Shown piece after piece: positions 44,350 through 58,400 of a DNA stretch of 64,000 nucleotides. The stretch covers positions 1 to 64,000 of the forward strand of contig JADDOH010001963.1 in assembly GCA_016648135.1 (NCBI GenBank), written 5' to 3'. The notes under the pieces were generated by a model. That model had not been told where the DNA came from. It did no database searches and saw only the letters and a list, made by a program, of their open reading frames with translations. Numbering within the stretch: position 1 is the stretch's first letter; each line of letters starts with the position of its first letter. The translations under genes and the position numbers were made by a program. Origin of the DNA: Agrypnia vestita (lineage: Eukaryota; Arthropoda; Insecta; Trichoptera; Phryganeidae).

Positions 44350-47300
44350 CTGAAAGTAAATGGAATATTATTAATAAATGCCAAATGTTTTAGAAAATAT
44401 ATTAATATGTACACAAGTTAAGGACAGGGTTTACTATAACACTGTAAGGTTTAATCTATACTAATATATAAAGACGTAAAGTTTGTAGGTTTGGATGTAG
44501 GAAACTACTGATCCGATTTCAAAAATTATTTCACCAATATCAAGGCTGGAATATTTACTTCTTTTTTTAATATTTCAGTTTAATGAAAATAAATCTAATA
44601 AGGGCCGGTTGTATTAACTTGGTTTAAAGTAAAAATTCGTTTAAAAAATCCTGCCAGCCATATTTACTATGAAGAACATCTTTCATTTTTCCGTAAAATA
44701 AAGTAAATAAAAAACAATAAATAAACCGTAAAATAAAGTAAATAAAAAACAATAAAACGGGAACAAACTCAAACCGAAGTACCTACTGAAAAACCAAAAA
44801 TTCAGTCAAACCTCGCTAAAATAAATATAAAAATCAGTTTTATAGACGCACAAGATATATACCTATATTCACTCACGGTGCACTAAATACACGAAAACGG
44901 CAAAAAACAACGAATATTGTAGATAATCGGGAACAAAATCAAGCCAAATGCAGTTTGAAACTGAAAGGGATTTCCTACAATTTCCTAGTGAACTCTGAGA
45001 TCTGTCAGATGAAATATGAAACACTTTAATAAATTACCAATTTTATGAGACCTATGAGACTTAAATAAAGGTTTTTAAAAATATGGTAACCGCTTCGAAT
45101 CGTTGTCCATAGATGCCGGTACGGTCTAAGATTGGAGATGTGTTAAAAATTGTTTGTCATTATGCCCGTTTACATCGAAAAATTCTCGCGTGTTTGCGCT
45201 TGTATTATACGGCCTGACAGGAGATGCGAAGTGCGCACCTTTAACCGGTCGAGTGCCGGCCGTACGTAACGCTGTCTGCCGCGCAATTTCACGAACGATT
45301 GCTGTTTTTTATACACTTTTTGTGATGGTTATAATCATGTACAAATCAACAATAATCACTAAGTTGCAGTTTCTGGTTTCTCAATATACAGACTTCAATA
45401 ATTACTTGTACAATAATTACTGATTCATTCATTATGAAAATAAGTAAGGAAATTCACTGTCAGAATTTTGTTTTTTTATTTACTTTATTTTACCGAAAAA
45501 TGACTGGCCTACAGATGTCTGTCGTAGTAAATATGACTGGCAGTTAAAGGGTTTTTTAAACTATAATTTTTTTTTTAAATTTTTTACTTAAAACCAAGTT
45601 AAATACAACCGGTCCCTGTTAATTTTAATTTTCATTAAACTGAAATATTGAAAAATTAAGTAAATATTTAAAAAAATCTAATTTAGTATTTAATTAAAAA
45701 AACATTAAGTCAATGTTATAATTAAATTTTTTAATAACAATTATAAGAAATCTTACTAATTTTGAAAAGGAAATGAGGTCAGCTATTAGATTCTGGTTAC
45801 AGTTACGGATGGACATTCGAAATTATTATTATTGGTGACTATTACTCGATTTTATGACGTGACACGGAAATGTACGCACATGTTTATCGGTAAAACCATG
45901 GAAGCAATAACACTAAAGATATTGTATTTCAATATTTTCGTTCTAAATACATATATCAAAGAATATAAAAATACTAAATTTAACACTTTTTTTAACAGAT
46001 AAATAACACAATTAATGCGCGGTTCGAAGACGACATTTGGAATGATTTTATGTCCGGTTTGCGCGCGGTGTTATGCGCGGCAAATGAGGTTACTTGACAA
46101 ACAGAACTCGTTCATTCATTCAAAAACTTGAGATACAACCAATAATAAGCTTTAAAAATCCATAAACGTAGGTAAAATAGGTCGAATTCGCATACGTGTC
46201 TAGGGAGCGCAGATCTGCGCTCCGGCACCCGACCTATCGAGGGGGGGTAAGGTTAATTCGTACAAAAAAACTCATGTTTTTGTGAATTTTTTGTGACGAG
46301 ACAGTTAAAACCTCTTTATTAAAACCAATAATACATTAAAGTATGACATTTGAAGAATATTGTGTAAAATTTTCAAGACGAAATATTAAAAAATACGGCA
46401 ATGGCAGCAATTATTCGGACGTGTCTCGGAAAAAAGAAGAATTGCGGTGTCCATCATAACTTGGTGCTAGATCATCTGAAATCAAAAAATCAAAGTTCAT
46501 TCGTTAGATAATAGGTTTTCCCAGGTAACGCTGGGAGAGTTTTTTGAAATTTCAATTTTTCAATTTTTTGGAACACTTTGAAGGGAAAAACGCGATTTAT
46601 TGCGAAAAATATCGACTTAATTGTTATTAAAAAATAAAAATTAATAACAAATTTGAAAAAAACTCGACAGCGTTACCTCGTAAATTATGTACAGAAATAG
46701 TGTTCAAAATTTCAAAAGGATCGGTGCAGTAGTTTTGAAGTTATGATGGACACCGTCTTTGAAAACGTGAGATGTGAGGAACACGCTTTAAAGTTTTGCA
46801 CACTGTAAAATTCAAAATAAAACTCAACACTTATTTTATACTTACACATAATTGTCGATGCCATGTTCACACAGCAAAGAGCTTTCATCATCAGCATCTT
46901 TTTGTCCTTTTCTACGCAAAACTCTTCCAATACAATAGCACGTCCGGTCTCCTCATGTGAGCGCGTCTCTTATCTGCCCGAGCAGGTATAGAAATCAGTC
47001 TGAGTATCGCTCAAATGTTCATAATTTCGTCAATTTTGCTCCGACTGAAATTTGACTTGAAATTTCGACACAATATTTTTGCGATGTTATACATTCATTT
47101 AAAAAATTAAAAATAAAATGCAAAAAAAAAAGTTAAAAACCTTACCCCCCCCTTAACTCAGAGGATTCTGAAAACCTAAGAACATTAAAAAAAAACTAAC
47201 CCATAAAAAGCAAGTTTTTATTATACTCCCTTTCTTTGTAAAATATAGCAACAATTAAAGACGAATTAAAACATATAACATAACACTAAACTTACAGTAA

Positions 47301-49399
47301 TTTAATATATTTCTAAAATGCTTTGAGCTTTGATATGACACTTCATGCTTTGAAGATTAAATTATAAAGACATTTGATATTATGTAAACCGATGGAGTAA
47401 TTCAAATTTAGAAAATATTCCGCGACGTTATCGGGCCGCTGTTGCTAATAATCAAACTTTTATAATCAAAAACCCGAAATTATACTATAATTATTAAATT
47501 TTTTTAACGAAAATTTGATAGGTCTTCTTGATCGTCGCCACGAGTCTGCTTGCAAAGTTTCAGCTCGATTGGATCATGGGAAAAGGGTCAAAAAAGATCC
47601 AAAACTTTTTCGACGGCAAGCCGGCAAGCAAGCAAGCAGACGCCACGAGTTAATATAAAGGGAGTAATAACATTTGAATAATCAGGTTTGTTTGAAATAA
47701 TTCAAATGGAAACACTGTACCGTGTCGAGGCTGGCCGCGCACCATTTTGTCGGGGAATTGAGAATAACTGAAAGTTTCGTCGTGTGTCATTACCTGGGGA
47801 AGATGGTGTCGCAGTCGAGCCTGCTGGCCCCGCTGAGGGTCTCCTCCAGCAGCGCGTCCAGCGCCCGGTCCGCGCGCAGCTCGCCCGCCAGCAGCCGCAG
47901 CCCCAGGCTGGAAGCACCACCAACTCCTTAGGATCCTCTCCGATCCACATGTGCTTATTAGTGGCACGTGAGCATGCGCACTATCGACCTTCTTTAGGCC
48001 TTGCTTATTAGTGGCACTCAGGCCCGGTTGTTTCAAGTTCGATCAAAGTACCTAAGCGGTCGATTAAAGCATGGATTTTTACGAAAACGGATCGTCTGAT
48101 TGGCGGAGAACGTAAAACAACGCTTAATTTAATCCAACTTGAAACAACCGGCCCTTAGTGGCATGCTCAAAAATCATCCGCCGGTTGATTTATAAGCATG
48201 CCACTGTCATTCACCATAGAGAAGGGGTATTTTTGGAGCATGTGTGAACAGGCTTGCTTATTATGAGCATGCTTATGTCATTCGCGGGCTTCGCGGCTAG
48301 TATTATCAATGCGATCTTCTCAGTCCGCGACAGATGAAACAAATATGGCGCGTTGGGGAGATGACAAAACATTACATGTTGAACAAGAGCGTCTCTATTC
48401 TATGACAAGAGCATGCCACTAATAAGCATGTGTGTTTGATTGTTAGCTTTGGGCATGCTTATTTATGAGCATGCCAGTAATGAGCAAGTGTGTACAATTG
48501 TTAGGGCATGCTTATTAGTGGCATGCTCATTAGCATGCCACTAAATAAGCATGTATATCTGTACCTTTAAAGAGTAACGCCGGCCGCACACTGGAAGCGT
48601 TTTCGTACGATATTGAGTAGTACGTATACGTACGAATACGCAAGTACATTCCTGACCTTCCAAGTAGTATTGAACATCGCACACTGAACACGATTTAGTA
48701 GTGCGTGTACGCACGTATAGATGCGACGTCCGACACGATCCGGATTTGTTCGGAAATTTTTGCGATTTCGTACGATGGATATTGAAAAATTTGTCAATTT
48801 GACACATGGCTTTCGAATAGAGCCAAGAACTGCATAGCAGAATATTTAAAAGACCGAAAACAACTAACTAAAGTAAACGATAAATACTCAGAATGTATAG
48901 AAAACAATCTAGGAGTGCCACAAGGATCTGTATTAGGCCCTGTACTGTTTATTATATAAATGATATGTGCAAGATATTAAAAAAATGCAGTCAGGCTGTT
49001 TGCCGACGATACTTTAATATACATATCTGGAAAAATTAGTAAGCAAGTTAAATGAAAAATTAATTAATATATCGAATTGGCTTAAAATGAATAAATTAAA
49101 ATTAAATGCAAAAAAAACAAAAGGTATGTTAATAGGAAATAAAAGGAATAATGATGAGATAAAGATAGAGATTGATGAAGCAGAAATAGAAATAGTAGAT
49201 ACAATAAAATATTTGGGGATAATTATAGACTCTAAATTATCATTTAAAAAACATGCTGAATACATAACAAAGAAAATTGCAAAGAAAGTATCATTCTTAG
49301 GAAGAATAAGACCAAAATTAATGTAAACGGCATATAACAATGGAAATAGCGTGAAGAGAAATATTATTTATTTCATTATTTAATAAGTGTACACATATA

Positions 49400-49439
<40 letters not shown>

Positions 49440-52400
49440 CTATATATATATTATCTATATCTATAATATATATATATTATATTATATTCTATGTTATTTC
49501 TACCTACTTTTGGGGGCAACCCGTGTCAAATTCCTGGTCGTCAGGACCAGTCGTCCTGCCGCCGTTTCGAACTGGTCCTGACTACCAGAATTTGACGCGG
49601 GTTGCCCCCACAAGTATTTAGAACTAACACAATTTGTACTAGTGAAGCCGTCGATTTAACACATATAGATATATATATATATATATATACATCACGCTAC
49701 CTATTGTGCGTCCTTTTATTTTGCATTATTGTGACGTCCACCAGTTCCACTAAAATTTCACTTATTTTTACATCGAATATTAGTCACTAAGGCAATACTA
49801 TATATATATATAATCATTGGAGAAATGCGCAAAGTAACTGATCGTGACAACGCAAGACGCAATCAATGCGCGCTCTTCAATACGTACGAAAGTAGTCGTA
49901 CGAATACGTACGTAATAATTCGTATCCAAAGTGCGGCCGGCCTTACAGTTACGACCGTAATAAAGACCTTAAGGCCGGCCGCACTTTGGATACGAATTAT
50001 TACGTACGTATTCGAACGACTACTTTCGTACGTATTGGAGCGCGCATTCATTGCGTCTTGCGTTGTCACGATTAGTTGCTTTGCGCATTTCTCCAATGAC
50101 GTTTGTGCCTAATGAATAATCTGTATCTTCTGGAAAACTCTATAATGGCAGACTTAAATAATGACAAATTTCATGACTATCTATCTAATAGATTCACAAA
50201 TGCTGGGGAGAATCGAAATGCAACGAGAGCTCATAACATCGGAGAAATATTTAAAAGTTTTTTTATTCGAAGTACATAATTATACCTCACCTTCATTAAA
50301 CCAAATTATTTAACTTACAGGTATTTTTTTAGTTCTTTAGAAATCTCTATCCTATCTAGAAATTATAGAGAATTCTCCGCCATGATCTGCGCCGATGGTC
50401 ACGTAGTTGAATCACTTTGGTCCCGCAAACATTTGTGGTCATGTGTTAAATTGACAAAATTTTCAATATCCGTCGTAAGAAAACGCAAAAATTTCCGAAC
50501 AAATCCGGATCGTGTCGGACGTCGCATCTATACGTGCGTACACGCACTACTAAATCGTGTGCAGTGTGCGATGTTCAATACTATTTTGAAGGTTAGGAAT
50601 GTACTTGCGTACTTGTATATACGTACTACTCATTTTCGTACGAAGACGCATCCAGTGTGCGGCCGGCGTTAGACAAAAAGTTTTAGTCAAACCATGATTT
50701 CAACATGTCAGCAGCTCTGTTTGCTTTTGTATTTACATTTGTCCCATCCGCATGGATTGTGAATGAGACAAGGCGTTGCGAGATTTTCAGTTTAAACCGA
50801 TTATGATCGACACAGCCGGCTGCAACTGTGGACCAATGGGCACCATGGTAAAATTATTGTATACAAATAGAAATCACCATCCGGAGACAGAAACAAACGA
50901 CATTGGTAGCGTAATTAAGATATAGATACAGCCGGCAGCAGCTGTCACCTGTTTAGCTTGGCCAGGAAGCCGTAGACCCCGCCCTTCCTGGCCGCCTTGT
51001 CCAGGTTGCGGCAGTACAGCGTCCACACGCAGTCCAGCTCCGTGGCCTGCTCGGGCTGCGCCCCCGGCCCGGGGAGCCGCAGGTCCGCGCCGATGGCCGC
51101 GATCTCCCTGGCGTACTGCTGCTCGCGCTGCAGCTGCGCGGAGCGCCTGTCCACCTGGCTTCTGCGGAAACATCATTATTCGTACCATGGTTCTGGTATT
51201 ATAGTGTTGGGAACATAGTAATGTAGTGTTGGTCCTGTCGAAGAGACGGGCACGTCTCGAAATCGGTACACCTAAAATCTGGTAGTGGTTTATACTAACA
51301 GATTGTTATTTAACTTTATTAAAACCACTACCAGATTTTAGGTCTACCCGAGACGTACCCGTCTCTTCGTCAGGACCAACACTACACCACTACATTCACA
51401 ACACTACCCACCTCAACCATAGTATTGTTACACTTCCACCAATAATTGATCACATGCGTGTTAGTCTTGTCAGGGACAAACATGCACTGTGGTTTATACT
51501 AATTTAACTAACACCCTATTTAAAATTTATTTTTTGTAAAACATCACCGGCTCAAATAATTAATCAAAAATTAATAAATTGACATACCGACGACGTTTTA
51601 GAAATGAATAAAATTGCCCCACTTTGTGGGCATACTTCAAAATAAACGATTATCTCTAATCGATATAAATTGTTTCCAAAATGATGTTGGAGTCGGTATA
51701 AATTGCCTCGTATCTAGATGAGATCTCTTAGACGTATGTGTGGCAAGTCCATGTATGATAGAATATAGAATGAATATATTAGTAATGAATGTAAAGCTGA
51801 TCGTAGCGTAATACATAGAATAAAAATAGGGTCGCTCAGGTGGTTTGGGCATGTTGGGCGAATGAATGGTAAAAAAGATATATAATGCAAGTGTTGACGG
51901 CGCCAGAAAGAGAGGGCGACCACGGAAGACGTGGCATGACCAGATTAACCAGATACTGGAAGATGGTCCTGTTAGAAGCCTGAACAACCGTCGAGCTTGC
52001 ACGCGAAGATGTGTGAATGTAGAGGAAGCGAAAGTTGTATGTCAGGACAGAAGAGTACGGCGCTCTATTCTCTCTGCTTATCCACACGGGTAAACGGCGT
52101 GATGGTAAGTTAGTTAGTTAGTATCTACATTCTCCCGTATCTGCCTCGCTGCACGAGGTATAAAGGTAGACGATGGCCTCACCTGGCGAGCCTGAAGACC
52201 CTGCCCAGGTTGGCGGCGGCCCTGATGGTGCTGAAGGCGAAGTCCACCAGGTCCTGGCCCACCTCGGACTTGCTGTAGAAGCTGGACGTCAGCGAGTCCC
52301 TGTGGGACGCCAGAGGCAGCGTCATGGACGCGTCTGCGGACTTGGACATTAAACTGCAACATTAAAAAAATTAAGATGTATTAATCTTAGTGTGTAAATA

Positions 52401-55400
52401 ATAATAGCGATAGTTGTGCGGCGGCATCTTGCGCCGACCCGGCCAATCGCAATTTGTTTGCGTTGACGCAATCAAACCGCCGCGCCGGGCTTGGGAGATG
52501 GGTGACATCACGCTAGTCAAGTTCCTGCCATAACACCAGGCGGATCTGCGCTACGCATCAATATCTAATTTTTTCCTTATTTACTTTACATATTACTGAC
52601 TTGTACATCTTCACTTGCTCCCGGAGCCTATCTCCGGTTGAAGAATAAACATCAATTGAAAACCTCTCTTTCATTCCACCAACTCCGAATCTTCTCTAAG
52701 GTGACCTTGACGTGAATCATCAATATATTACAACAAATAATTTATTTATAAAGTCAAGAAAACACACAGTATACTCTCTAATAATCTCTAATAATAATAA
52801 TCTCTCTAATAAGGTTAGGAAAACGGGTTACATATATACAAGTCTGAGAAATGTGGTAGATATTGTATACCTCAGGACTATATATTATTCCATCACTCAA
52901 CCCCTATTATCCTATGGCATAATTGGATGGGGAGGGTGTGTAAAATCAGTCATGGATCCGCTGACAAAATCACAAAAATGCATCATGCGTATAATCACCA
53001 AGAAATCGAGAATGTTTCCTTCAGATGATTTGTTTGGAATATTTAACGTTCTTGAGCCGAGACAATTATACCTTAAAACCATACTTATAAAATTCCACAA
53101 GGACAAAATAAATTTTAATCGTACACAACAAACACGGGTTACAAGGTTGGCAAATGCAATTAATTTCGAGGTACCTAAAAGGAAAACGTCTTTTGGGCAA
53201 AGACAATTTAATTTCACTGCCCCGCTTGTTTTCAATAAGTTACCTAATGAAACTAAAGAAATAACTCTACACAAACCTTTTAAACATCATATTAATAAGT
53301 TTATAAAAATATCAGCTAGAAGGTATGCTGAAGAAGTGATCCGTCCTTGACCTCTGAATTGGCAAAAACTATTTATATGATTTAAAGTATACTATATTAT
53401 AATATTTATTTTTGTACTTAAATTCTTATCACAATTTTGTATGTGTATTTTCTTTTCTTTTCTCTTAGATTTATTCCTATGATTTACTTTAAATTTTTAT
53501 CTTGATTTTGTATGTATATTTTTTCTTTTTATTTTCTTTTAGATTTAGATTCTTTAATTGTCATTTTTTACCACTAAATAAATACCATATGAGAATAACT
53601 GCCACAGAACAGGTTTTTACCTAGTGTGGCAGTTATTAGTATCTTGTATCAACTAATCTTAATGTAAATAAACAATAAATAAATAAAAAAAATATAAAAA
53701 AATAAATACGTCCAATAAAAATAAACAAAAATCACGTTGAAAATTAGTACAGGCACCTAGGTCTCTGGCGCAGTCAATTCTCGGCAACCCCAGTGAGCGA
53801 TCGCGGATTCGGCGAAGGCTCTTCCCGGAAAAAAATCTACGGCAAGAACGATGATAGATACAGATGACGTTTCGGAGATAGATCTGCCGAGGCTGACATC
53901 GGAGCTTTAACACAAGGCATAACTCAAGCTCGACCCAGCTCAAACTTCACGCAAGCTCGGCTTGACTCAGCAGGAGAAGATTTGAGTGCGGCAGTGATTT
54001 GTCTCGCTGGGAATGCCTCCCGGACACCATGGAGAAAGGTGAGAACTGCTAGATGCGCTTTCCAAGCAGGTTAACCTGCCTGATGGTAACAGCCCACGAC
54101 TTTTCTACCCTGTGGGGATGATGTATTAGCGACAAAACGGCCGGGCTGCCCAGCTACTCTTTAAGATTGTCATTTGAGAAATACTGGTATTTTGGCTGGT
54201 TTGAAGCCGCTAACACTCGTGCGGGATTTTCTTTACACGAGGTAACTCAGAAGCTTAGATTGGAACAGATCGGTTGATGATCTTAGTTTATACGCGAACA
54301 TTTAACAACATAAAACAATCGAGATATATATATATATATAGTAGTATATTTTAATTATATTTTAGCTAGTGATGCAACGAATACTGCTTTCAGGAATACG
54401 AATACAAATAATTCAACATATTAATAATGAAATAATACACCATTGTTATTTTTCACTCCCTTTATATTAACTCGTGGCGTCTGCTTGCTTGACGAAAAAT
54501 TGGATCGATTTTTAACCCTTTTTCCGTGATCCAATCGAGCTGAAACTTTGCAAACAGACTCTTGGCGACGATCAAGAAGATCTATTAAATTTTCGTTAAA
54601 AAAATTAATAAATTTTTGGATTTTACAAATTTTTAATGGTTTTATAATACAACTTACTAAGTTGTAGGAAAATATTTCAACGCGTCTGGTAGACACGGAA
54701 TCTGATTATAGTATAATTCTGGATTTTTGGAATTTTTTATTACTCCCGACTCCCGACCGAAGTCCAATGTGTAGGTTAAGCGCCAAATCAGTTTCCACTA
54801 GTAAATGAGAAAGGGAGTATAATAAAAACTTGGTTTTTATGGGTTACTTTTTAAACTAAGAGATTTAATAATTTAAATTTACCGCCGGCAATTTTTTTTT
54901 GAAATCACAACATTTCTTTTATCCGTTTGTACATTCCCAGCGTTCGAAAATAAATATCACTTTTTTCACGCTTAGGAGAGGTCATGTTATTATTAGATTT
55001 AATTTGAAATTATTTTATAAGATTTAAAAATTTTACACACAACAGAAATAAAATGGAACAATACATATTACAAAACAAAAACTACATGAAATGAGCACCT
55101 AACCTTATTGATAACCCAACGAAACTAAATGAAAGAACTCATGTTACGCTGTGAAACAAGTGACGATTGACAACTTGAGAATTCAACGAATCCATTCATT
55201 CAGTGTTAGGGGAACCTCCGATAATAGAGTGCGCAGGTGTGTTCAGATACTCGGTGCACAGCCAAACCGTAGTTTGCGTTGCGTTCAGTTATAAATAGTT
55301 TATATTCGTGATGATATTCGGCGAATACCAATATTCGGTAAATATCTACTATTCGGCGAATACGAATATTCGTATTTATTCGTGAGATTTTGGGCTCGGC

Positions 55401-58400
55401 TTTTCGGCCTAAAATTTGGAAAATACCCAACCCAATTACTGGCGCGTTACTTGCGTAGGCTCTCCAGATCGAGAGTTGGCGCGGCGGGGTGCGTATTTAT
55501 ACTTGTGTACGGCCGTTTTGGAATTTGACGGTTGTTTGCTGGCACGTCACCTTTGACGTACGTTCGTGATAAAACAGGAGACAGCTGCACGGCGCGTCAG
55601 ACGGACGCGAGGAATCGTGCTCACCTCTCCGAGTCGATCCAAGCCCTGGCCTGCTCCTCCTTCAGCTCCTGGCAGATGAGCCTCACCTGCGCCGGCTCCA
55701 TGAAGAGCGCGTTCATGGCGAACACCTCGGGATCCCTCAACACCTCGTTGGTGGCCGTTTCCTGCAACAAGCGGTTGATGAGATGGTTGAATCGACGGTT
55801 GGTTGTGCTCTCAGAGGGATTAGAGGGTGGCGGCATCCCCTGTCCTGCTAGCGACAGCCGTCGTAATATTGTTAACGTTTACATAAGCACACCTCTACGC
55901 CCGTAATCAAACGGCAACAAAGGAAGTCGCGCTAGATATAACAGCGACACCACGAAGCCAGTCGGCTCTCTGCCGTAACAATATATTTTTTAAATAACAG
56001 CAAAATAATTTTGTGGCTAACTAACTAACCAATTAACCATCACGCCGTTTCCCGCAGGGCTAGGCAGAGAGGATTGAACGCCACACTTTTCTATCCTGGC
56101 ACACCACTTTTGCTTAGGCCACATTCATACATCTTCTCATACAAGTTCTACGGTTATTGCGGCTTTTAACAGGGCCATCCACAAATACTTGTAATATCTG
56201 ATCGTGGCAGGTCTTTCGCGGACGCCCTCTATTCCTGTTGCCTTCAACGCTCCCCTCATATATTTTCTTAACCATCCTTTCCTCGTTCATACGTTTCACA
56301 TGACCAAACCATCTCAGCACTCCTTTCTTTATTCTATCTACCACACTACAGCCAGCGTTGCATTCATGTCTAATTTGTTCATTCCTCACTCTATCGATCA
56401 AAGATTTTCCACGCAAGTGCAATATTATTTAGATTAATAATTAGAAAACACTTTGTATATATCAACATTTTTCGGTGCCAATGGACCCTTTATCGGGATA
56501 CAATCTATACTAAAAATTAAAATTCGATGTATAGACTCTAACGAAAACAAAAAATTAATATATAAAGTCGGAGGTTTATAAATTAATTTGTAAAGTTTGC
56601 AATTATTTTTATATAGGTAAATGCGGATATTGCTGCCTTTGCTTATATACAACCCTCAATTGCGGTCGTGGTCCGAAGTTTAACAGTCCATTAAAATTAA
56701 TTTTTACGAACTGTTTAAACTAGTTCACTCAATTTATATTCCCACAGACTTCCATCCTTTCTACCTTAATCCTAATCCTAAGTCCCACTCCGCCTTTCCC
56801 TACCCTTCTCAATATCTTTTGAAACTATAACATTATCTCATATTTCTACAGCTTGCTAACATCATTAATAATTATTCATCAATTTATAATTAGCACAATT
56901 TACTATTTTTATTTGTTGCATGTTAATTTAAGATTTGCTGCTCACTTTTCCTAAAATAAATATAGTAAAAATAAAATAAAGTAAAAAAATAGAAGCCAGG
57001 GACGGCAATGCTAAACGGAACAAGAGAAATTGCGTCACGCCTGGCGACACCGGGAGCGGAAAGACGACCAGTGGTCCAGGCCGCGGCCGAAGCGAACCAA
57101 CCACTCTTATTACTTTTGTAACCAAAACTGTAAGTAAGAATGATCTTGTAGTTCTCCCGCCTTATTGATCAATCATTTCTGCTGGTAAGGCGACAAAATA
57201 AACAAGTGTTTACCTCTCAAAATGATAACTGATTTAATATCTATTAATATATTTATATCTTTCCTGAAGGCATATCTGACTTTCCATGTCAGTTAATAAA
57301 TGCCGCTGCTTCTGTGAAACTATACACCGACGCTGGATAGCGTTGGTCTGTGCTCGCGCTGCGCCGGTGCGAGAAGACAAAAACGTATTTTTTAAACTTT
57401 GTAACAATTGCTCTGGTTTTGATTGCGAACGGACACACCTATAATCGTTCATAAATTTTGGAATCGTATTATTTTCCGGGATTTTCACCAGTTCATATTT
57501 TTTTCGCGTGTTATTTGTGACGTGGAAGAACCAAAAAGACTCGTCAAGATATCTGCAAAACAAAGTCGGCGACGAAGATCCTGACCGGACAATTTTATTG
57601 GAGAGGATAAAGAGTACACAGGTCAGTGGTCATTTGTGGCTTTTTGGTTTACTCATGTACGTTCTTCAGAGAGAGAAAACGTAATTTGACATTTTTTGCA
57701 TCATCATATTGAGGGGTTATTATTATAGCTGAATGTTAAGTTCACCGTCGGATGGCTATTTACACGCCGTCCGCCCAAAAAGAAACATCTTCTATAGGTG
57801 GGGGTAGAAAACCTTACGAGGGGAGATATACTACTCCGGCCAAATCGGCCATTCCCGAGTACCTGGTCGTCCCAGGCCATGAGCTGCAGGTTCCTCAGCA
57901 GCAGCACGTCCAGCGCCAGCAGCCCGAAGGAGGCCGGGTCGGAGGTGTTGGTCAGCAGCACCGCGCTGCTGGGCGGGGCGCGCCGGCTCTGGTTGCGGCC
58001 GTAGTACAGCTCCTTCAGCTTCAGCAGCAGGATGGAGGCGTCGCCGCGGAGTATCGAGTGGTTCAGGGCCTGGAGGATCTGAAATTGAGTTACACGCTCA
58101 ATCGGGAGGGCATTCGAAAGCGGAGAAAATCCAGAAGGTTTTTAGAATCTACACTGTCTGTAACTCGTCAAAAATATCGATTCCCAAGGAAAAAGTATTT
58201 ATTTATTTCAATAAAAAGTTACGGGGACAGACAGAGATAGACAACGAAATTATTATAATTTTTCGGAGGAAGCAAACACTTGGTGGTGGGACATTTTAAT
58301 TAAATAAATGAAAATAATTTAGTTAAACACCACTTATATTTATTGTCAAATCCAACCAGGTTTCGCTACGGCCGTGGCTTCTTCGGGGAGAATCTTAGCT

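Larger units (their letters stand above)
48585..49965 (-). mobile_element. TACGTA-rich element with GCCGGCCGCAC ends, copy A (interrupted)
   Basis: Runs from TAACGCCGGCCGCACACTGG to GTGCGGCCGGCCTTA. It is an inverted copy of 49968-50670, with a LINE fragment and (TA)n sequence inserted in the middle (about 48810-49810). Rich in TACGTA/CGTACG words. Confidence 0.7.

Noticed and set aside
49512..49610. Palindrome as a hammerhead pair
   Set aside because: GAAAC is present on the minus strand, but no CTGANGA stands in the right position, so it is listed only as a palindrome.
57234..57563. Minus-strand frame of 109 codons in an intron of the unknown gene
   Set aside because: No recognisable motif. 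It would have to break the phase-consistent junction between exons c and d to be included.
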